Assembly: GCA_025765595.1 (NCBI GenBank)
Contig: JAIVFH010000504.1
Location: 1 to 16,701 of the forward strand
Source of the DNA: Obelidium mucronatum
Lineage: Eukaryota; Chytridiomycota; Chytridiomycetes; Chytridiales; Chytriomycetaceae
Length of the DNA: 16,701 nt
Reading direction: 5' to 3'
Shown here: positions 12,523 to 16,701 of the stretch, piece by piece
Layout: the number at the start of each line of letters is the position of its first letter
Position numbering within the stretch: the stretch's first letter is position 1
The notes under the pieces: model-generated
What the model saw: only the letters and a program-made list of their open reading frames with translations
What the model was told of the DNA's origin: nothing
Databases searched by the model: none
Translations under genes and position numbers: made by a program

Positions 12523-12531
12523 AAAAATAAA
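12518..12531 (+). promoter_or_regulatory. Putative poly(A) signals overlapping the MOT1 stop codon
   Basis: An AATAAA hexamer at 12518-12523 contains the MOT1 stop codon TAA (12520-12522). A second AATAAA lies at 12526-12531. Only 104 bp separate this stop from the next gene's ATG at 12627, so 3'-end formation and a promoter share the gap. Confidence 0.5.
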
Positions 12532-12626
12532 CTGGCTGTTTTTCTTTTTAATCACAATTTTTTTTACTTGAACGGGGCAACACCAAGGCCAACCAGGGGC
12601 AACACTCAGTATCACTGCGCTTTCAT

Positions 12627-13581
12627 ATGAGCCCCAAAGCACCCGATCACAAGTACTATGTACTCTTTTTCCCGACGTATACAATCGGTGCCCTCTTGAA
12701 TGCATGGGTTCTCTGGACAATGATCGTTGGACGCACCCATCTTCTGATCAACCGCCTTGCCTACTGTCTGTGCGCTGCTGTTTCTGTGTGTTTCTTTTGG
12801 TCCATAGCTTCTATTATTCGATCTTGCATAGTGAATCTGACGGACTTTGATTCTGAAGTTGGTGCCCAAATAATTGCAATTGTTACAACACTCGCCATGT
12901 TCAGCATTACAAGTGCCAACCTCTTCCTTGCGTTGGAGCGATACTTTATGTATAGTTTTTTAATCTATTATCACTGCCTCTTTCTTAATTTATTTCTCGA
13001 CTATCAGAATACGGGAAATTGATGATGTCACCACAACAAAGATCTTCAAATATGCCCTCACAATCTTACCCGCTTTAGCAATCATCCCAGTCACAATGTT
13101 ATGCCTATCACCGGCTTCGAATACAATCGCCCCGGATCTGTCCCCGTACTCCGAAATTTGGCTTGTAACCATAACAGTCACATTCGGAATCCTCTCCGGT
13201 ATAATTTTATACCTCTACGCAAGTACGTACTACTTTATAAAGACTTCTTTGGAGAACGCGCAGATTGACGAAATTGTTCGCTTGACATTGGTTAGTTTTT
13301 ATCCATTTTTTTGGTGTTCACTGCTTGGTCCATTTAAAAAAAAAACGCAGCAACGGCGAGTGATGACGTATTGCACTATTATGAGTGCCACTCTTTTGGC
13401 TTGCTACGTTCCTGTCGTTGTGTTTGTCATGGTTCCCAATAACATTCAAGAAAACGTTTGGTTGACTGTTATTTCTGGACAAATGGTAGCGCTAGATAAC
13501 GTGATAACACCTTTACTCGTTGTTTATTTTATGCCAAGACTTCGCGAATCATTAATGTCGTTTGGTAATCGAGAAGTGTGA
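12627..13581 (+). CDS. Class-A-like seven-transmembrane receptor, copy 1 (3 exons)
   Basis: Exons 12627-12949, 13008-13290 and 13351-13581 give 278 aa; introns are 58 and 60 bp. Seven hydrophobic segments are seen, starting YYVLFFPTYTIGALLN (TM1), NRLAYCLCAAVSV (TM2), IIAIVTTLAMFS (TM3), YALTILPALAI (TM4), EIWLVTITVTFGILSG (TM5), TIMSATLLACYVPVVVF (TM6) and VALDNVITPLLVVYF (TM7). TM3 ends LALERYF with ERY at 104-106, the rhodopsin-class (E/D)RY position. TM6 has CYVP where CWxP is usual, and TM7 has TPLLVVY where NPxxY is usual. These suggest a plasma-membrane G-protein-coupled receptor with a very short N-terminus; ligand unknown. The second intron is 3n and stop-free, and falls in intracellular loop 3. 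The gene is convergent with a related receptor 74 bp away. Confidence 0.78.
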
Positions 13582-13655
13582 TTCATTTTTTGCATGTCGT
13601 CAAGACGAATCATTTAGAGAAATTTAAATAATGTGGCATATATATAAGAAACTTT
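13582..13655. other. 74-bp convergent 3' intergenic region between the two receptor genes
   Basis: Both receptors end here: the plus-strand stop is at 13579-13581 and the minus-strand TAA at 13658-13656. The AT-rich stretch includes TATATATAAG. On the minus strand an AATAAA (13660-13655) contains the stop codon of copy 2, as at the MOT1 3' end. Overlapping antisense 3' UTRs are likely, by inference. Confidence 0.5.
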
Positions 13656-14784
13656 TTATTTTCTCAAACCAAGATGTTTTTCCCTCGCTTGTTGCATGCT
13701 TGGAATTATGATGTACCCACGTGACTTGTCTACCAAAAACAAGCCAATTGATTTCTTTCGCAAACCTGGAAGCAAATACATCAATAGCATTGGTATGAAG
13801 AGTTGTTCCAAACGGATCGTCATCGAATATGCAAATTGAGTAAATTGGACCAGACTCTCTCCCGCTTCAATTGAATACAGCAGAATACACACAAAAGCTG
13901 GAAGGTTGCTTAAAAATAATGACACGGATATTACGATACAACCAAAGAGGATGTTTTGCTCGCTTGATGGATGACAAATATTTAAGCCAGAGAATCTGAA
14001 CTCAACTCAATTAAAAAAAACTTACTTCCGAAGGAGTAAAATTCGTGTGCTTTTTGCCGCAGAGTTTTTCTTTAAGCTATCTTGTAAATAGATGGACGCA
14101 AAATGCATGCAAGAATAGCAGTAGATACTGGAAGCGAGCGACACGACGACTACAGTCAATAATAAGACGATCCAGACTCCAAATTGAAGTGGTTTATCTG
14201 GCTGAATTGAATTGGATGATGGCTGTTTTTGATGAAGGGTTCGTGAAACGTTTCAACGGCAATCCATAGCTCACCGATGTCGCAAATATGGTGATCATCA
14301 AAACACCAGCAACCATTGTCATGGCGCCAATTTTTACAAAATGTGTCGCATGTGATGGGGAAGGTCGGCAAAAAACCAAATACCGCTCCAGCCCTGTGAG
14401 AATGGAAGTTAATGGAATTAGCCGTAAGGCCACATTCTTACCCAATGCGGCATTAATGCCCATGGAATACACAATATAAATGGACGCATTACAAGCCTGT
14501 GAGCTTTTCGATGTAAAATGGTCTGGCAAGCCAACCAAGCCGAAAACAGAATCCAAAGTCCCACAGAAACTCGTGTAGATGAAGATAGATACCAACAGAG
14601 ACATAATAAAATCTAGACGGTTTGACTTTTGATGGAGTTAAGCCCAAGCTTATTTGAACGTGCTAGAGTCTTGGTAACCAACCACAAAAGGACGGCAAGA
14701 GTTTGCCAGCACAAACAAAATGACCACATTCAAAAGCAAGCCGATTGAGAAGAGAGGGGCTGAAATATACGGGCTGCTATTCAT
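13656..14784 (-). CDS. Class-A-like seven-transmembrane receptor, copy 2 (4 exons)
   Basis: Exons 14784-14683, 14625-14275, 14201-14026 and 13962-13656 give 311 aa; introns are 57, 73 and 63 bp. Seven hydrophobic segments are visible: IGLLLNVVILFVLA (TM1), FIMSLLVSIFIYTSF after SNRLD (TM2), IYIVYSMGINAA (TM3), TMVAGVLMITIFA (TM4), WIVLLLTVVVVSLASS (TM5), ILFGCIVISVSLFLS (TM6) and LEQLFIPMLLMYLLP (TM7). TM3 ends TGLERYLVF with ERY at 114-116. It shares with copy 1 the NRL before TM2, ERY, and a TM7 end of the form P-x-L-x-x-Y-x-x-P-x-L-R, so the two are paralogues. A Cys before TM3 (residue 79) fits the conserved disulphide position. The first-intron acceptor (14626) was chosen because it restores SNRL and phase; an acceptor near 14615 is an alternative. 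The ATG is only 35 bp from the upstream F-box gene's stop. Confidence 0.78.
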
Positions 14785-14804
14785 GGGTATAGAATTTCGA
14801 TCAT
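14781..14804 (-). promoter_or_regulatory. Seven-codon upstream ORF overlapping the receptor copy 2 start (ATGA)
   Basis: In the short leader, ATG at 14804-14802 opens the mini-ORF MIEILYP. Its TGA (14783-14781) overlaps the receptor ATG (14784-14782) as ATGA. If the transcript starts upstream of 14804, ribosomes would meet this uORF first and would need leaky scanning or termination-reinitiation. The transcription start is not known. Confidence 0.45.
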
Positions 14805-14819
14805 ATTTTTTGTTCTAGA

Positions 14820-16046
14820 TCATGTTTGAACCTTCCACAAGAAGAAGGTTCCGCTGCCTTCACCCCAAGAGCCCACAATTCCAAACTCGTTCAAAACGCC
14901 TTCTAGCTCCCAACTCCGTCCTGCCAAGTATGTTTTACGCATATACACAGTACGCGAACCTGAAAGAATACGTCCAGTCATTGTGAATTCGCGATAATCA
15001 TCTTCACCAGACCCACTGAATCTCAATACAGGAGACAGTCGGTCAGACTCATCCGCTAATGACAATGCAATAGATGTTTCTTCCGCCCATTGAAATTTCA
15101 AGTTATACATTGGGCCATCACAGCGACGATCTGCAGCCTCTTCGAGAAGATCTAAACGATAGTCAGCGTAGAAACCAGTCCATTCTCCAGGAACCAAATT
15201 TGCCCAAAATTCGCGAGGATTTGAAGCATGCAAACGGTCCCACTGAGCTAAACTCATTGTTGAACCAAACGAAAGCAATTTTGGAATACCCTTTGGGGCT
15301 TTGGCCAGTGGAAGCCGAAGAATCAACGCGAGTTGGAGAAACATTATCTTTGTTTCTCTGGTTGAGGCAAACACCCAGTTTGGACTGAAATCAAGCTCCT
15401 CATCCTGGAGAAACTGCTCCACACGAATCCTTTTGGAAAAACATGTGGTCACTCACTATTTTGAGTGGACATTAAACTTACGTTCGTGTAACGCAGAAGT
15501 TGATGGAAGGATCGGCGCCAATCTTTTCCCGCAGAGCATGATCTAAGAACATGTTTAGACTTTAGTGCATGGGGTGTGATTTTGTAACACACCTGACCAC
15601 GCCAAATGAAGCAGAATAAGCAACACCTGGCGGCAGCGCTCTGGCGCTTGGAACGAAGCAACGAAATGGTCTCTGAGAAGCGCGTCAACTAGTGGGAGAA
15701 CGTGGCCGAGGTTCCTGCTGCGGTGTTCCCTCACGAGCTGGAACATGACTGCCACCAGCGACCTCCGCAGCTGGCTCCAGCGGCTGCTGAGCAGCGCTTT
15801 ATAGTCGTTTCCGGACTCGGGCTCAGGCGCATCGAAGCTGGCACCAGTCAGTCCTTTGGTCAATAAAGTAAACACTGCTCACCACGAATCCCAATGCAAG
15901 CGCCACAGCCGTTTGCTGGCCGTTATGAGAAAGTGCATTCTCTTGCATGTCAACGCAAGCCCCGTCAGCGTTTCGAATCCCACAGCAGTTCGTTCGGTTA
16001 ACCATTCGCAAAGCCTAAGAACAATCTCAGGCGGCAATGATTCCAT
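14820..16046 (-). CDS. F-box protein with a C-terminal beta-rich domain (4 exons)
   Basis: Predicted SCF-type ubiquitin-ligase adaptor of 359 aa. Exons 16046-15883, 15837-15593, 15542-15482 and 15429-14820 join in phase (introns 45, 50 and 52 bp; all GT-AG). Exon 1 carries a clear F-box: MESLPPEIVLRLCEWLTERT, then LTGLALTCKRMHFLITASK and RLWRLHWDS. The middle is helical (RSLVAVMFQLVREH, VLLILLHLAWS). The end has GEWTGFYADYRLD, LRFSGSGEDD, EFTMTGRI and IVGSWGEGSGTFFLW. These alternating aromatic/glycine strands look like a small beta-barrel or sandwich of a type I associate with other F-box and ubiquitin-ligase proteins; I cannot name a family. The first intron (45 bp, GACTGAC branch-like site) is the shortest here and was chosen because it joins the F-box frame to FDAPEPESG. 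Exon 2 is GC-richer than its neighbours. Confidence 0.8.
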
Positions 16047-16159
16047 GTTTTTTGTAAACTTAACTCGGCCTAGTCTTCAATGAAGTAGATAATGAAGTCC
16101 TGTGAACCTACGATAGAAGGTTGTCTGTTGATCTTGCAAATCTGTCCCTGCAACCAAAC
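16047..16159. promoter_or_regulatory. 113-bp divergent intergenic region at the right end
   Basis: This gap lies between the F-box gene start (minus strand, 16044-16046) and the candidate ATG at 16160 (plus strand). No TATA box or repeat was recognised. If the right-hand gene is real, this is a second divergent promoter in the window. Confidence 0.35.
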
Positions 16160-16682
16160 ATGTCAAAAACCGCCCCCCTTCTGGAACACATCCCCAGTCT
16201 CCCGAGAAGCTCCTTCATGCACGAAGAAAACATCTTCTGTCTTGGCGAGACTGTAAATACTCAGCAACATATGATTGATTTTCTCAAGGAAAAGTATGAT
16301 TCCATCAAGAGAAGGACCTTCGATGATGACCGCCAATAAGGAAATGAGAAACATTATCACTGCTCACGTGAAGATTATTGCAGGGTTGAGGGCAAACAAG
16401 AATCTAACGTTAGTCCAGGAAGACCTTCTCCTTCAGTTTGATCAAGTTCATCGTGCTGTTTGCGGAAAACGACGATCACATGTTGATCATGTTCCAACTA
16501 GAAGATATAGTCTTATTGAATCTTTGATTGTGAATCCATCGGTAAATCGCGCCAACATGTTTGAATCCAGTTCGACCCAGGGGTCATTTGTTGAAGTCCC
16601 TGCAAGCACCACTGACGTTATAGTGCTCAAAAAAAGACAATCGGCGATTCGAAAGCCAAATCACCCCAACATGAATTATTGA
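16160..16682 (+). CDS. Hypothetical protein, probable two-exon gene
   Basis: I do not recognise this protein. ATG at 16160 opens MSKTAPLLEHIPSLPRSS. A 55-bp intron at 16294-16348 (donor GTATGA, acceptor ATGAG) joins ...HMIDFLKEK to NIITAHVKIIAGL in phase and gives 155 aa ending at TGA 16680-16682. The same GTATGA donor is used in MOT1 intron 4, and 55 bp fits local intron sizes. A rival splice (16253-16340, donor GTAAAT, acceptor AATAAG) also keeps frame. The product looks helical and charged with a Ser/Thr/Lys-rich C-terminus, and no signal peptide or membrane segment is seen. Without splicing, a 59-aa ORF ends at TAA 16337-16339. A hydrophobic antisense ORF covers 16163-16360, so even the coding strand is not certain. 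Confidence 0.4.
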
Positions 16683-16701
16683 CTTTTCCTCTTTTCGCCC
16701 A

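Noticed and set aside
16163..16360. 65-aa hydrophobic minus-strand ORF at the right end
   Set aside because: It has no supporting exon or family match and overlaps a better two-exon model on the plus strand; kept only as a caution on that model.

Overview
This is eukaryotic nuclear DNA from a compact, intron-rich fungal-type genome. My best guess is a zoosporic fungus (Chytridiomycota), but this is inferred from general character and not proven. Support comes from two fungal housekeeping helicases (DED1 and MOT1 types), about 22 GT-AG introns almost all 45-80 bp long, intergenic gaps as small as 35 bp, two F-box genes and several seven-transmembrane (7TM) receptor-like genes. All gene models were built by hand, joining exons in phase across reading frames. 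In every multi-exon model whose two ends lie inside the window, the summed exon length is a multiple of three.

Layout. 1-2016 (-): 5' part of a DED1/DDX3 DEAD-box helicase, running off the left edge. Its third visible intron (39-868) is about 15 times longer than the others and is nearly filled by a tandem array of paired short palindromes. 2088-3557 (+): F-box/leucine-rich protein sharing a 71-bp divergent promoter with DED1. 3558-6019: a 7TM cluster on the minus strand, with one intact intronless gene (4191-5312) flanked on both sides by decayed paralogous copies. 6176-12522 (+): a complete 11-exon MOT1/BTAF1 gene of 1923 aa. 12627-13581 (+) and 13656-14784 (-): two convergent, related class-A-like 7TM receptor genes. 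14820-16046 (-): a four-exon F-box protein whose F-box lies in a different frame from the rest. 16160-16682 (+): a weakly supported hypothetical gene.

How the genes relate. DED1 (translation initiation) and MOT1 (TBP removal and recycling) are housekeeping enzymes with no local link. The receptor-like genes are lineage-type accessory genes showing birth and death: paralogues, relics and an inverted pair. The two F-box proteins would act as SCF substrate adaptors. No prokaryotic-style operon, CRISPR, transposase or tRNA was recognised.

Most interesting items: the double-hairpin satellite in the DED1 intron; the 7TM gene between two relics; stop-free, 3n-length introns that interrupt or abut the ATP-binding motif of both helicases; a 35-bp intergenic gap with a start-stop-overlapping uORF ahead of the second receptor; and sharply bounded GC-rich exon patches near gene 5' ends.
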